Assembly: GCA_027310305.1 (NCBI GenBank)
Contig: DAIDBD010000107.1
Location: 18,625 to 82,624 of the forward strand
Direction of reading: 5' to 3'
DNA length: 64,000 nt
Origin: Herminiimonas sp.
Lineage (GTDB): Bacteria; Pseudomonadota; Gammaproteobacteria; Burkholderiales; Burkholderiaceae_D
Made by a program: the position numbers and the translations under genes. The notes beneath the pieces were generated by a model. It did not search any database and had not been told where the DNA came from. It saw only the letters and a list, made by a program, of their open reading frames with translations. Below, in pieces: positions 1 to 9,055 of this stretch. Numbering within the stretch: position 1 is the first letter of the stretch; the number at the start of each line of letters is the position of its first letter.

Positions 1-5
1 TCGGA

Positions 6-1163
6 TTACTTGGCTAGAACGATGTGGCCGTTCTTGACTTCGCCGAAGACGGTGGCTTTCGCATCGATTGCTTCGTGGTTGGTCTTGCTGTAAGGCTTGT
101 TGTAGGTGGTGACCACGCCATCCACTTTATCATTCAGGTTTTCCAGCGCGGCGCGGACTTTCGGACCATCGGTCGTGCCGGCCTGCTTGATTGCAGCGGC
201 AAGCAGGTAGATCGAATCGTAGCCTTGCGCTGCCGAAACCGGCGACGGTATGCGGCCGCCCGCAGGCTTGTAGGTCTTCACGTAAGCATCAATGAAAGAC
301 TTGCGCTTCGGCGTGGTCGGTTCCTGGATGAAGGTTTGCGGCATCAGCGTGCCTTCGCCATTCTTGCCGGCATTGTCGATGAAGTTGGCCATCGACAGGG
401 TCCAGCTGCCGATCATCGGCACTTTCCAGCCGAGTTTTTCCATGCCGTTGGCGATTTGCGCCAGTTCGGGACCGATGCCGTAGGTGAGAACCGTCTGCGC
501 GCCGGCCTGCTTTGCCTTCAGCAATTGCGCCGTCATATCGACGTCCTTGATGTTGTACTTCTCTACCGCAACCGGCTTGATGCCTTTTTTCGCGAGCGCT
601 TTTTCCAGATCTTCGCGGCCAAGCTGCCCGTAGTTGGTGGAGTCGGCCAGAATCGCGACCTTGGTGAATTTGCGCCGGGTGATTGCCTCGTCCACGATCA
701 TCGCGGACTGGATGGCATCGTTGGCCGATGTGCGGAACACATAATTTTCCGGCTGGTCGTCAAACTGATGCGTCACGATGGTGCCGGTCGCGACATTGTT
801 CATGACGGGAATTTTGGCTTCCTGGTAGAAGCGCTGGGAAGCCAGCGAAACGCCCGTGTTGATGAAGCCGACGGTAGCCGCCACTTTTTCCTTGTTGATC
901 AATTCCTGGGCAATCTGAACGCCGCGCTCGTTTTTGGCTTCGTCATCGCGTTCGACCATTTCCAATTTGCGACCCAGCACGCCGCCTTTCGCATTGATTT
1001 CGGATACCGCCAGCTTGACGCCGTCGCGCATCGAAACGCCCATAGGGGCAGAACCGCCGGTGAATGGGCCGCTCACGCCGATCTTGATCGGCTCTGCCGC
1101 AAATCCAGCAACTGTCCAGCTTAACAACGCTGCGGCGATTAGCGATTTTGTTTTGTAAGTCAT
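6..1163 (-). CDS. ABC transporter periplasmic binding protein, branched-chain amino acid (LivK) family
   Basis: This is a periplasmic ligand-binding protein of the type that feeds LivHMGF-like ABC importers. I start it at the ATG at 1163 rather than the longer ORF start at 1265, because AGAGGAAG lies just upstream and the protein then begins with a clean signal peptide (MTYKTKS, hydrophobic stretch, AGFAAEP cleavage region). The 385-residue length fits the family. The mature protein opens with IKIGVSGPFTGGSAPMG and carries GGVLGRKLEMVERDD, both typical of the Peripla_BP_6 fold. No permease or ATPase gene is adjacent, so it is an orphan here, and the ligand (amino acid, amide or aromatic acid) cannot be told from sequence. 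Confidence 0.9.
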   Translation of the reverse strand: MTYKTKSLIAAALLSWTVAGFAAEPIKIGVSGPFTGGSAPMGVSMRDGVKLAVSEINAKGGVLGRKLEMVERDDEAKNERGVQIAQELINKEKVAATVGFINTGVSLASQRFYQEAKIPVMNNVATGTIVTHQFDDQPENYVFRTSANDAIQSAMIVDEAITRRKFTKVAILADSTNYGQLGREDLEKALAKKGIKPVAVEKYNIKDVDMTAQLLKAKQAGAQTVLTYGIGPELAQIANGMEKLGWKVPMIGSWTLSMANFIDNAGKNGEGTLMPQTFIQEPTTPKRKSFIDAYVKTYKPAGGRIPSPVSAAQGYDSIYLLAAAIKQAGTTDGPKVRAALENLNDKVDGVVTTYNKPYSKTNHEAIDAKATVFGEVKNGHIVLAK

Positions 1164-1524
1164 GTCTTCCTCTGAAATTATGTTGATGATGAAACCCGGA
1201 TCGTCTGCTGCCCCAAGCGATTTTGCAGCGCTGCAAAGTGTAAAAGCAAGATACACGCTCAGCAACCAACAAAATCACTTACGTACTACTACTGAAACTA
1301 CTGAAACGGCACAGCGAACTTGAAATTTTAATATCGGCAATAAAATTTCAACCTGATGCCGATTGCCCGTCTTTTTAAAACCCCGGCAATCTTAATCGAA
1401 AAGAATCGGGAATCATCCATGTCAGGCTTTTAAACCTTTTCATGCTCGCGTGAATCTTTTTCACTTGGGGTAATCGGCTTGCACATTCCGTCAGCAAAGT
1501 CATGATCGATGGAAAGCGCCCAAA
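1164..1524. other. Intergenic region upstream of the binding-protein gene
   Basis: About 360 bases lie between the start of the binding-protein gene and the cold-shock terminator. They should hold the promoter of the minus-strand binding-protein gene. I see a short, imperfect reiteration of ctactgaaac near 1285-1305 but no convincing operator, no small gene and no RNA structure. Confidence 0.5.
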
Positions 1525-1552
1525 AAAAATCCCCGGCTAGCCGGGGATTTTT
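1525..1552 (-). terminator. Rho-independent terminator of the cold-shock gene
   Basis: The sequence is a perfect 28-base palindrome, with a stem of AATCCCCGG / CCGGGGATT around a CTAG loop, flanked by A and T runs. It sits 17 bases after the stop codon of the cold-shock gene. On the minus strand the stem is followed by a long T run, so it is oriented to end that transcript. Confidence 0.92.
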
Positions 1553-1569
1553 GTGTCGCCTGATTCAGC

Positions 1570-1773
1570 TTAGATAGGCTGAATGTTCGAAGCTTGCTTG
1601 CCTTTTGGGCCGGCGGTTACTTCAAAAGAAACGCGCTGGTTTTCTTGAAGCGACTTGAAGCCGCTCGACTGAATTGCCGAGAAGTGAGCGAACAAATCTT
1701 CGCCGCCTTCATCAGGAGTAATAAAGCCGAAACCCTTCGAATCATTGAACCATTTTACGATACCAGTTGCCAT
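1570..1773 (-). CDS. Cold-shock domain protein (CspA family)
   Basis: This is a 67-residue single cold-shock domain, the standard length for the family. It shows the RNP1 motif KGFGFI and an RNP2-like DLFAHF, with the N-terminal [15 protein letters not shown] block. Such proteins bind single-stranded RNA and DNA and act as RNA chaperones in the cytoplasm. It is monocistronic: a strong terminator follows it and it has a long untranslated leader. Sequence alone does not say which csp paralogue it is, nor whether it is cold-induced or constitutive. Confidence 0.97.
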   Translation of the reverse strand: MATGIVKWFNDSKGFGFITPDEGGEDLFAHFSAIQSSGFKSLQENQRVSFEVTAGPKGKQASNIQPI

Positions 1774-1894
1774 TACAATTTCCTATTTCAGTTAAGTTGG
1801 GCAGTTGCCCGTTAGATCGTTTCAACCAAGTAAGGAATGACAGACTGATGTACTGCACCACTACTAGCTCGAATCTCAACGATCACGCATTATA
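1774..1894 (-). promoter_or_regulatory. Leader and possible -10 element of the cold-shock gene
   Basis: On the minus strand a perfect TATAAT lies at 1889-1894, about 115 bases upstream of the cold-shock start codon. The -35 region is poor. If this is the promoter, the mRNA has a leader of roughly 110 bases, similar in kind to the long structured leaders of known cspA genes. The remaining bases up to 2287 hold no recognisable gene. Confidence 0.4.
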
Positions 1895-2287
1895 CTGGAT
1901 AAACCCAGAACATAATAGCGCTAAAGCCAGAACCCGCGGTCGCCGTTCCGACAGCAAAAGCTGAAACGCCATATTTTTCATTTTCTGCCCCTTTTCAGCG
2001 CAGACAATGAGTTCAATCAATAGTTGTCGATATATCCCGGCTGCGCCATGCAGTACGCGATAGCGTCATTCATCACCGGTTGCCATTACGGCACGAATAA
2101 GGTCCGCATTCGATTTCCGCGCTTTCATCCTTCGGAATCATCTTGAAAAGACGGGATTCGAAAGATGGGCACTGTCGCGGAAATACCATATGCCATGGTT
2201 CCTATCAGCGGGCATATCAGATAAGCTCTCATAAAGATTGTTGCACTTCAGAATCATCAGAGTGATTTTTCCCATAGAGGACAGAGG
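1895..2287. other. Intergenic region before the GGDEF-EAL gene
   Basis: About 390 bases lie between the cold-shock promoter region and the start of the large GGDEF-EAL gene. I find no credible small ORF with a ribosome site, no repeat and no terminator. It presumably holds the promoter of the downstream gene, which I could not place. Confidence 0.4.
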
Positions 2288-5200
2288 ATGACAACCACAG
2301 CTGCTGTCCGTCCGCTACGCGACGCCCGGCCAGTACTCTTGCTCTTCATTTGCCTGACGATTGCCGCGCTGATCGGTCAGACCTGGTGGGCTATCGTGCA
2401 GGATCGCCAACTGACCATCGAATCCGAAAAACAGAACGGTTTGGTAACAGTGCGCGGCTTGGGAGCGCACGCAGTCCAGATGCTGGAACAGGTCGAACAT
2501 GTGCTGGCCGATGCGGCCGAAGGAATCCGCGATTCGGATGGCATCGCATCAAACGGCCAAAAGGCAATATATCGATTCCTCGTTAAAGAAAAAATTGAAC
2601 TGCCATCCCTTGCCGCGCTTTGGATCGTAAATCCGCAAGGGGTGAATTGGATTACGACCATCCAGTACCCGGCACATGAATTCGATTTCAGCAAGCATCG
2701 ATTCATACAGTTTCTCAATGCGCATCCCGATTACAAAAAAACGGCGATCGGGTTGCCGATGCAAAGCGGCTACGATAGCGAATGGGTCATACCGATGGCG
2801 CGCAACCTTTTCGATCGCCAAGGCCGGCGCATCGGAATCATCGGCGCATCGATCCGGACAGCCTACTTCCTGGATTTTTATACACGGGTAGCCGGTGCAA
2901 GGAATGCAGCGATCACCTTGCGGACGAATGACGGCTTTGTATTGATACGCACACCTTTCGACGAGCGTTCACTGGGCCGGGACATTTCCCATTCTGCGGT
3001 TTCGCAGAAAATAGCCAATTCTCAATCTGAAGGTTCATTCGAAGACATTTCGATTTTTGATGGCCGTCACCACCTTTTTATATATTGCAAGGCTGCCAAT
3101 TTTCCAATCACAACAGTTTATGCGTTGAATATGGAAAATACGCTTGCACCGTGGAAAAGCCGTTCAGTGCAAAGAATATTGTTTACAGGCGCAACTATTT
3201 TATTTATCGGCATACTTACCTTCTTTCTGATGCTGCACATTCAACGTTTGCGCAGAACGGAAGATAACCTTGCAGCAAGCGAAAATCGCTATCGCATGCT
3301 GTTTGAAGGGGCGACCGACGCCATCCTGGTGCTCGATCAGAATCAGTTGTACGTAGATTGCAACAGCGCGGCAGTAACGCTTTTCGGCGTACAGACAAAA
3401 CAGCAGATCATTGGCCGATCGGCGGGTGATTTTTCTCCATCGGAGCAGCCGAAAACACCGTCTTCCCATGCGGACAGACAGCGCCTGATCGATGCGGCGC
3501 TCGCCGGCGAACCGCAGCAATTCGAATGGGCGATCGTACGCGACGGCGAGTTGCATTACAACGAGATCACCTTGAGCCGCGCAAGCTTGGGAAACAAACC
3601 GCTGGCGCTCTGCATTTTTCGGAATATCCAGTCCCGCAAGCAGGCTGAGGAACTGCAAAAAGGCCAAAACCAGATTCTCCACATCATTGCCGCCGGCGCA
3701 GACCTGCAGCGGATTCTCAACGAGATCATTTTATTCATCGAGCGCCGCGCGCCGCACAGCCGCTGCATGATGCTGCTGCTGAATGAAGATCAGACCCGCT
3801 TCACCTGGGGCGCCGGTCCGAATATCGCGGAGCAGCTGATGCAGCGCGTATCCGGCATGCAGATCAAGGAAGGTAATGGCGCTGCCAGCGAAGTCGTGCT
3901 GACGCAGTACCCGGTCATGGTCGAGGATATCGCATCGAATCCATCGATGCGCGGAATGCGCGATCTGTTTACCGAAAACGGTTTCGTTGCATGCGGTTGC
4001 TGGCCGATCATGGGCAAGCGCGGCCAGATTCTCGGCGCTTTTTCGATGCTGTACGGCACGAAAGGCATTCCCACCGCGCAGGACGTGCAACTGGTCGGCA
4101 TCAGTACCGACCTGGCGGGCATCGCGATCGAAAGCCGGCGGGCGGAGGACCGGATCCGCCATCTGGCGCATTACGACGAACTGACCGGCTTGCCGAACCG
4201 CTTTCTGTACATACAATATCTGAACAAGGCGCTGATGCAGGCCGAGCGCAGCCGGGCGCCGGTCGGCGTACTGTTTCTCGATCTGGACCGGTTCAAGAAT
4301 ATCAACGATACCTTCGGTCACGAAACCGGAGACGCCGTCTTGCGCAACGTATCCACCTATTTCCGTGCCTGCCTGCGCGACTCGGACACCATTGCACGGG
4401 TCGGCGGCGATGAATTCATCGTACTGGTCGAAAACTACAGCGATCCGCAGCATCTGGGAGAAATCGCGCAGAGGCTGCTGATGGAAGCCGCCCGGCCGTT
4501 CGAAATCGACGGACAGGAATGCCAGCTCAGTGCCAGCATCGGCATCGCCACCTATCCGGTCGATGGCGCAAGCGCCCAGCTTCTGCTGAAGAATGCCGAT
4601 ATCGCGATGTACCGGGCAAAAACCACGGGCAAGAACAACTATCAGTTTTATTCGTCCGAAATGAATACGCACTCGATCGAACGCCTGGCGCTGGAGACAA
4701 GGCTGCGCCGCGCCATCGAGCGCCGCGAATTCGTTGTCTATTACCAGCCCAAGATGGATGTCCGCACCGGACAGATCGTCGGCGCCGAAGCGCTGGTGCG
4801 CTGGCAGCATCCGGAACAGGGGCTTTTGTTTCCGGGCGCGTTCATCGGCCTGGCCGAAGAAACCGGGCTGATCGGCGCGCTGGGCATGCTGGTGCTGGAT
4901 ATCGCCTGTTGCGGCATCGATGCGTTCAACAAGGCCGGCATCTCGTTCGGGCGCGTTGCGATCAACCTGTCGGCCAGCCAGCTCAATGATGCGAATCTGC
5001 TGCACGATGTCAAGCACGTCATCGATACCCGGCGGATCGATCCGGCTTTCCTGGAATTTGAAATCACGGAAAGCATGGTGATGAATAACCGGGAACAGGC
5101 GATCGCACTGATGGATGACATCAGGGAACTGGGTTTTGCGCTATCGATCGACGACTTCGGTACGGGCTATTCGTCGCTGGCTTATCTGAAACGGTTTCCG

Positions 5201-5464
5201 GTCGACAGCGTGAAGATCGACAAGTCATTCATCGATGACATTCCGCAGGACGCGAACGATTTCGCGATCGTGCAGGCGATCATCGTGATGGCGCATGCGC
5301 TCGGCCTCCGAGTGACCGCGGAGGGCGTGGAAACCGCCATCCAGCTCGAAACGCTGCGAAAATTCGATTGCGATGAATATCAGGGTTTTTACTTCAGCAA
5401 GGCGATACCGGAAGATGAATTCATCGCGCTGGTGCAGCAGCAGGCATTGATACCGTGGGCTTGA
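2288..5464 (+). CDS. Membrane-bound sensor with PAS, GAF, GGDEF and EAL domains
   Basis: This 1058-residue protein is predicted to make and/or degrade cyclic di-GMP in response to an external signal. A first membrane helix lies at about residues 16-36, a periplasmic dCache-like region at 40-290 and a second helix at 297-318. These are followed by a PAS domain (about 333-450), a GAF domain (about 470-615), a GGDEF domain with intact RVGGDEF (motif at 706-710) and an EAL domain with EALVRW (834), DDFGTGYSSLAYLK (955) and AEGVET. Because both catalytic signatures are intact, either activity is possible. The start follows AGAGGACAGAGG. It is a single gene; proximity to chemotaxis and flagellar genes suggests a role in motility or attachment, but that is inference. 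Confidence 0.93.
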   Translation: MTTTAAVRPLRDARPVLLLFICLTIAALIGQTWWAIVQDRQLTIESEKQNGLVTVRGLGAHAVQMLEQVEHVLADAAEGIRDSDGIASNGQKAIYRFLVKEKIELPSLAALWIVNPQGVNWITTIQYPAHEFDFSKHRFIQFLNAHPDYKKTAIGLPMQSGYDSEWVIPMARNLFDRQGRRIGIIGASIRTAYFLDFYTRVAGARNAAITLRTNDGFVLIRTPFDERSLGRDISHSAVSQKIANSQSEGSFEDISIFDGRHHLFIYCKAANFPITTVYALNMENTLAPWKSRSVQRILFTGATILFIGILTFFLMLHIQRLRRTEDNLAASENRYRMLFEGATDAILVLDQNQLYVDCNSAAVTLFGVQTKQQIIGRSAGDFSPSEQPKTPSSHADRQRLIDAALAGEPQQFEWAIVRDGELHYNEITLSRASLGNKPLALCIFRNIQSRKQAEELQKGQNQILHIIAAGADLQRILNEIILFIERRAPHSRCMMLLLNEDQTRFTWGAGPNIAEQLMQRVSGMQIKEGNGAASEVVLTQYPVMVEDIASNPSMRGMRDLFTENGFVACGCWPIMGKRGQILGAFSMLYGTKGIPTAQDVQLVGISTDLAGIAIESRRAEDRIRHLAHYDELTGLPNRFLYIQYLNKALMQAERSRAPVGVLFLDLDRFKNINDTFGHETGDAVLRNVSTYFRACLRDSDTIARVGGDEFIVLVENYSDPQHLGEIAQRLLMEAARPFEIDGQECQLSASIGIATYPVDGASAQLLLKNADIAMYRAKTTGKNNYQFYSSEMNTHSIERLALETRLRRAIERREFVVYYQPKMDVRTGQIVGAEALVRWQHPEQGLLFPGAFIGLAEETGLIGALGMLVLDIACCGIDAFNKAGISFGRVAINLSASQLNDANLLHDVKHVIDTRRIDPAFLEFEITESMVMNNREQAIALMDDIRELGFALSIDDFGTGYSSLAYLKRFPVDSVKIDKSFIDDIPQDANDFAIVQAIIVMAHALGLRVTAEGVETAIQLETLRKFDCDEYQGFYFSKAIPEDEFIALVQQQALIPWA

Positions 5465-5548
5465 AACCGGCTTGAGCGCCATTGCCATGCGCCTCTGTTA
5501 CGGCGAACAAAACGCATCCCATACAAACGCATGGTGGCGAAATATGCG

Positions 5549-6157
5549 CTAAAAAAGCTCGACCGCGCCGCCCACCGTATTGGACTGCAGCTTGCTCGCG
5601 TAATCCTGCTCCCGGTTGACCAGCGTGTTGTTGTTCAGTCTCTTCAGCTTTTTCACCAGCACTTTTCCGGTTCGCGGAAAAAAATAGACTTTGCGCGGAT
5701 GCACGTCGTTGAGGTCTTCGGCGAGCACCCGGATATTCTCGGCGCGCAGATATTCGCGGACGAATTGCGCGTTGCGTTCTCCGACATTGATGGCGATGAA
5801 TCCCTGCAGCACATTGCCGCCGCCGAATACCTTCGCTTCCAGGTTTTCGCGCCGCGCGCCGGCTTTCAGCAGTTCGTTGATCAGTACTTCCATCGCATAG
5901 GTGCCGTAGCGCATCGACGCCGATAGCGGGCCGTCCGCGTCGTTGCCGCCATACGGCAGCATGAAATGGTTCATGCCGCCGATGCCGGTCACCCGATCGC
6001 GGATGCATGCCGCCACGCACGAACCCAGCACGGTGACGATCAGCATGTCCTTGTACGTAAAATAATATTCGCCCGGCAGTATCTTCGCCGCGTCGCAGTC
6101 GAACGTCCGGTCGTAATAGACATTGGTGGCGAACTGCTCTTCCAGGACTTGGCTCAT
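5549..6157 (-). CDS. cheD: Chemoreceptor glutamine deamidase CheD
   Basis: CheD deamidates specific glutamines in chemoreceptors and so tunes adaptation. The 202-residue protein carries the two family blocks: [10 protein letters not shown], which contains the catalytic cysteine, and [11 protein letters not shown], which contains the catalytic histidine. Length is normal. The start overlaps the end of cheR by four bases (ATGA), so it is translationally coupled. It is the last gene of an mcp-cheR-cheD unit. No cheB, cheA, cheW or cheY lies in the window. Confidence 0.95.
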   Translation of the reverse strand: MSQVLEEQFATNVYYDRTFDCDAAKILPGEYYFTYKDMLIVTVLGSCVAACIRDRVTGIGGMNHFMLPYGGNDADGPLSASMRYGTYAMEVLINELLKAGARRENLEAKVFGGGNVLQGFIAINVGERNAQFVREYLRAENIRVLAEDLNDVHPRKVYFFPRTGKVLVKKLKRLNNNTLVNREQDYASKLQSNTVGGAVELF

Positions 6158-7047
6158 GGGGGATTTCTCATGCCCTGCAAACTGATGCGGCTATTCGGGT
6201 CATTATGCCGGGCCAGTTGATACACGGTCTTGTTGCGCAGCTTGAACGCATCGGATACATACAGGAAATTCTCGGAATGCCCGGCAAACAGCAGTCCGTC
6301 CGGTTTCATCAATGGCGCGAACCGGGCCAGAATTTTTCCCTGCGTCGGCTTGTCGAAATAGATCATCACGTTGCGGCAGAAAATGACATCGAACGGACCT
6401 GCAATCGGCCAGTTGTCGCCCAGCAGATTAAGCGGCCTGAAGCTGACCATCTTGCGCAGCTCCGGCCGCACGCGGGCCAACCCGGCCTGGCTTCCGGCGC
6501 CTTTCAGGAAAAAGCGCCGGGTGCGGTCGGCTGATAATTTATCGAGCCTGTCGATCGAGTAGATACCCTCCTCCGCCGTGGTGAGCACATTGGTATCGAT
6601 ATCGGTCGCGACGATGTGGGCCGGCGGCGCAAGGGTGCCGAATACTTCGCACAGCGTCATCGCGATCGAATACGGTTCTTCCCCGGTCGAACTGGCCGCG
6701 CACCAGACCGTGATCTGGTCTTTCCGGTTCCGGACATGTTCGGCGAGCAGCGGGAAGTGGTGCGCTTCCCGGAAAAACGATGTCAGGTTGGTGGTCAGCG
6801 CATTGGTGAACGCCTCCCATTCTTCGGGGTGGCGTCCGTTTTCCAGCGCATCGAGATAGCTCGCGAAAGACGGTATGCCGGTCGCGCGCAGCCGCCGGGC
6901 CAGACGGCTGTAGACCATTTCCTGCTTGCTTTCGGCAAGCGCTATGCCGGCCCGCCGGTGAATCATGTCCCGCACCCGGTCGAAGTCGGCCGTGGTGAAT
7001 TCGAATTCCCTGGTTCCGTTTAATTTATTCTGCGGCGCCGGCTTCAC
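6154..7047 (-). CDS. cheR: Chemotaxis methyltransferase CheR
   Basis: CheR transfers methyl groups from S-adenosylmethionine to glutamates of chemoreceptors. The 297-residue protein has an N-terminal helical domain ([12 protein letters not shown] onward) and a C-terminal methyltransferase domain with the SAM-binding block [14 protein letters not shown], then [10 protein letters not shown] and [12 protein letters not shown]. No TPR or PAS extension is present. It lies 15 bases after the receptor gene and overlaps cheD, which points to one transcript and to action on the co-encoded receptor. Confidence 0.96.
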   Translation of the reverse strand: MKPAPQNKLNGTREFEFTTADFDRVRDMIHRRAGIALAESKQEMVYSRLARRLRATGIPSFASYLDALENGRHPEEWEAFTNALTTNLTSFFREAHHFPLLAEHVRNRKDQITVWCAASSTGEEPYSIAMTLCEVFGTLAPPAHIVATDIDTNVLTTAEEGIYSIDRLDKLSADRTRRFFLKGAGSQAGLARVRPELRKMVSFRPLNLLGDNWPIAGPFDVIFCRNVMIYFDKPTQGKILARFAPLMKPDGLLFAGHSENFLYVSDAFKLRNKTVYQLARHNDPNSRISLQGMRNPP

Positions 7048-7062
7048 GTTGGGACCGATCCT

Positions 7063-8673
7063 TTATTTTCCATGAGCGGCAACGGCTGCGCGTTCGTCCG
7101 GCATGCTCGACCGGTAGCCGATGCGGAATCCGCCCCAGTGCCTGCCGGCTACATAAATCGGCACCGACATGTCGTGCATGACTTCGCCGGTGTCGCGCTT
7201 GTACGTTTGCAGCAGCACCGGCTTGGTATTGGAGCCGCAGCGCGCGCCGGTGCGGTCGTTGAATATCCGCTTGGTACGGTTGTTGGCAAGATCGCTGTCG
7301 TAATCGCCGGTCAGCGGCTTGCTGAACTTTCTGTTATGCGTCGGAAAATACCCGTTGTTATCGACCGCGCCGGCATAAACGACATGCGGCATGGCGGCCA
7401 ATATCCGTTCCTGCAAGGCCGGCAGCGCCCGGTCGGTGAACGCATCGAAACTTGTCGTGTACTTTTGCGGATCGGTGTTGCGGATCGGTTTGTAATGCCG
7501 GTCGAACAATGCTTCCAGGCTGATCTGGCCGCCGGCGACGGCATCGGTAAAGATGCGCGCCACCTCCCGTGCCGCATGATCGGCCGCCGCGCGGATCGCA
7601 TCGTGCGAGGTTTCAACGTCGGACTCGCTCGCCACCATGAAAACGGCTTCCGCCCGTTCGGCCAGCACCATCGCGGAACCCGCCGCGCGCGGCAGCGCTT
7701 CCTCGGTGGAGCACATGCCGTCGCGAATGCCGGAAATCGCATCGGCGATCGTGCGGGCAACATCGGCATGCTCGCGCGACGCGGTGGCAATCTGCTGGAT
7801 TTCATCTTCGGACGCAAGCGCGAAGCGTTCGATGTTATTCAGAAAACCATGCACCCGTTCGACGTTTTGCGCCGCTTCATTGACCTTTCCGGTGAGCGCG
7901 GCCATGCCGCCCGCCGCGCGTTCAGCCTCGTCATTGATCTCGCGCACCATCGCGCCGATATCGTCGGTGGCGTCCTTGGTGCGTTGCGCGAGTTGCCTGA
8001 CCTCGCTTGCCACCACCGCAAAACCGCGCCCGTGCTGACCGGCCCGCGCCGCTTCGATGGCGGCGTTCAGCGCCAGCAGATTGGTGCGCGCGGCGATTTC
8101 AGTGATGGTTTCGGTAATGCCGTGAATGCGGCGCAATTTCTTCTGCAATGCGGCCATCACATCGGAAGCGGCTTGCGCATCCAGCCGCGCATTGCCGATC
8201 CGGGCCAGGCCCTGATCGGCCTCCGCCCGCCCCGCTCCGCTTTCAGTGCGCACGTCGGCGGCAACTTTCGATGCCTTTTCCGCATTCGCGGCGATTTGCC
8301 TGGTGGTGCCGGCGTTCCGCTCGGAACTGGCGACGATATCGTTGGTGGTTTGCACATCCTGCTCGATTTTCTGCTTCACCGAGTCGATGAAGAACGAGGT
8401 TTCGGCGGCGCCGATCATGATGTCATCCAGTTCCTGCACCACCTTGCCGGCGAATCGGCTGCTGCCGGCGGCAGTCGTCCTGCCGGCCCACATGATGAAC
8501 GCGACGCCGCCGCCCGCAGCAATGACGGCAAGCAATACCGGATGGATCGATGCGCCTGCAATCCATCCGATGCCGGATGCCAGCAACGCGCCTGCTCCGA
8601 TCGCGACCAATCCCAGCAGCAAGGCATTGCGTGCCGGGTGCCTTCCTTTTGTTGTATATGAGGAAATGTTCAT
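7063..8673 (-). CDS. Methyl-accepting chemotaxis protein with two N-terminal membrane helices and a C-terminal sensor-like domain
   Basis: This is a chemoreceptor of about 536 residues, counted from the ATG at 8673 ([10 protein letters not shown]). The ORF extends to 8724, and neither start has a strong ribosome site. Two hydrophobic helices with only a few residues between them occupy roughly residues 18-65, so there is no real periplasmic domain. The signalling hairpin is clear ([36 protein letters not shown]). After it, about 150 residues form a separate globular region ending [27 protein letters not shown] and [11 protein letters not shown], a tail I recognise from other Burkholderiales receptors. 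I infer that this tail is the cytoplasmic sensor. The gene heads a unit with cheR and cheD. Confidence 0.9.
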   Translation of the reverse strand: MNISSYTTKGRHPARNALLLGLVAIGAGALLASGIGWIAGASIHPVLLAVIAAGGGVAFIMWAGRTTAAGSSRFAGKVVQELDDIMIGAAETSFFIDSVKQKIEQDVQTTNDIVASSERNAGTTRQIAANAEKASKVAADVRTESGAGRAEADQGLARIGNARLDAQAASDVMAALQKKLRRIHGITETITEIAARTNLLALNAAIEAARAGQHGRGFAVVASEVRQLAQRTKDATDDIGAMVREINDEAERAAGGMAALTGKVNEAAQNVERVHGFLNNIERFALASEDEIQQIATASREHADVARTIADAISGIRDGMCSTEEALPRAAGSAMVLAERAEAVFMVASESDVETSHDAIRAAADHAAREVARIFTDAVAGGQISLEALFDRHYKPIRNTDPQKYTTSFDAFTDRALPALQERILAAMPHVVYAGAVDNNGYFPTHNRKFSKPLTGDYDSDLANNRTKRIFNDRTGARCGSNTKPVLLQTYKRDTGEVMHDMSVPIYVAGRHWGGFRIGYRSSMPDERAAVAAHGK

Positions 8674-9055
8674 GAGGACAGTTGTTCCGTTGAAAAATCG
8701 AACCATGGGCCGGATGCATGCCATCAGTGGTATATCGACATGGTATGGAATTTCTTGAACGGAGGAGCGGAGAGCAGCGCTGCTTTATGACTTCAATTCC
8801 CGCATTCATGGCTGGATCGCCAGGATATTTTCCGGCGATGTCAAGCAGCCGCTTCTCTTCTTGCATATTTGGTACATCCGCTTGACGGAAGTTATCGGCA
8901 ACAATATGCTTTCCATGTAGCAATAGAGACACACAAACCTGTTAGTTTGGGCAAACAGGAAAATGCACCGTTTTTATTCCATCAGATCATTCGCACTGGC
9001 AGGTATCCGGAAAACATGCCCGATTGTTGATTGATGGACATTATCAGTCGGGCAC
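8674..9055. other. Divergent intergenic region between the chemoreceptor and histidine kinase genes
   Basis: These 382 bases separate two divergently transcribed genes and should contain both promoters. A TTATCGGC octamer at 8892-8899 matches the -10 of a sigma-28 promoter read on the minus strand, but no matching -35 is present at the right distance. I see no ORF, repeat or terminator here. Confidence 0.4.

Noticed and set aside
7072-8661. Plus-strand ORF of 529 residues antisense to the chemoreceptor gene
   Set aside because: It is a shadow of a GC-rich gene with no family similarity and no ribosome site. The same holds for the ORFs at 3731-5017, 9554-11197 and 59495-61549.
8892-8899. TTATCGGC, a perfect -10 of a sigma-28 promoter for the chemoreceptor operon (minus strand)
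   Set aside because: No -35 resembling AAACTTTA (as read on the plus strand) lies 11 bases away. An eight-base match alone is weak.
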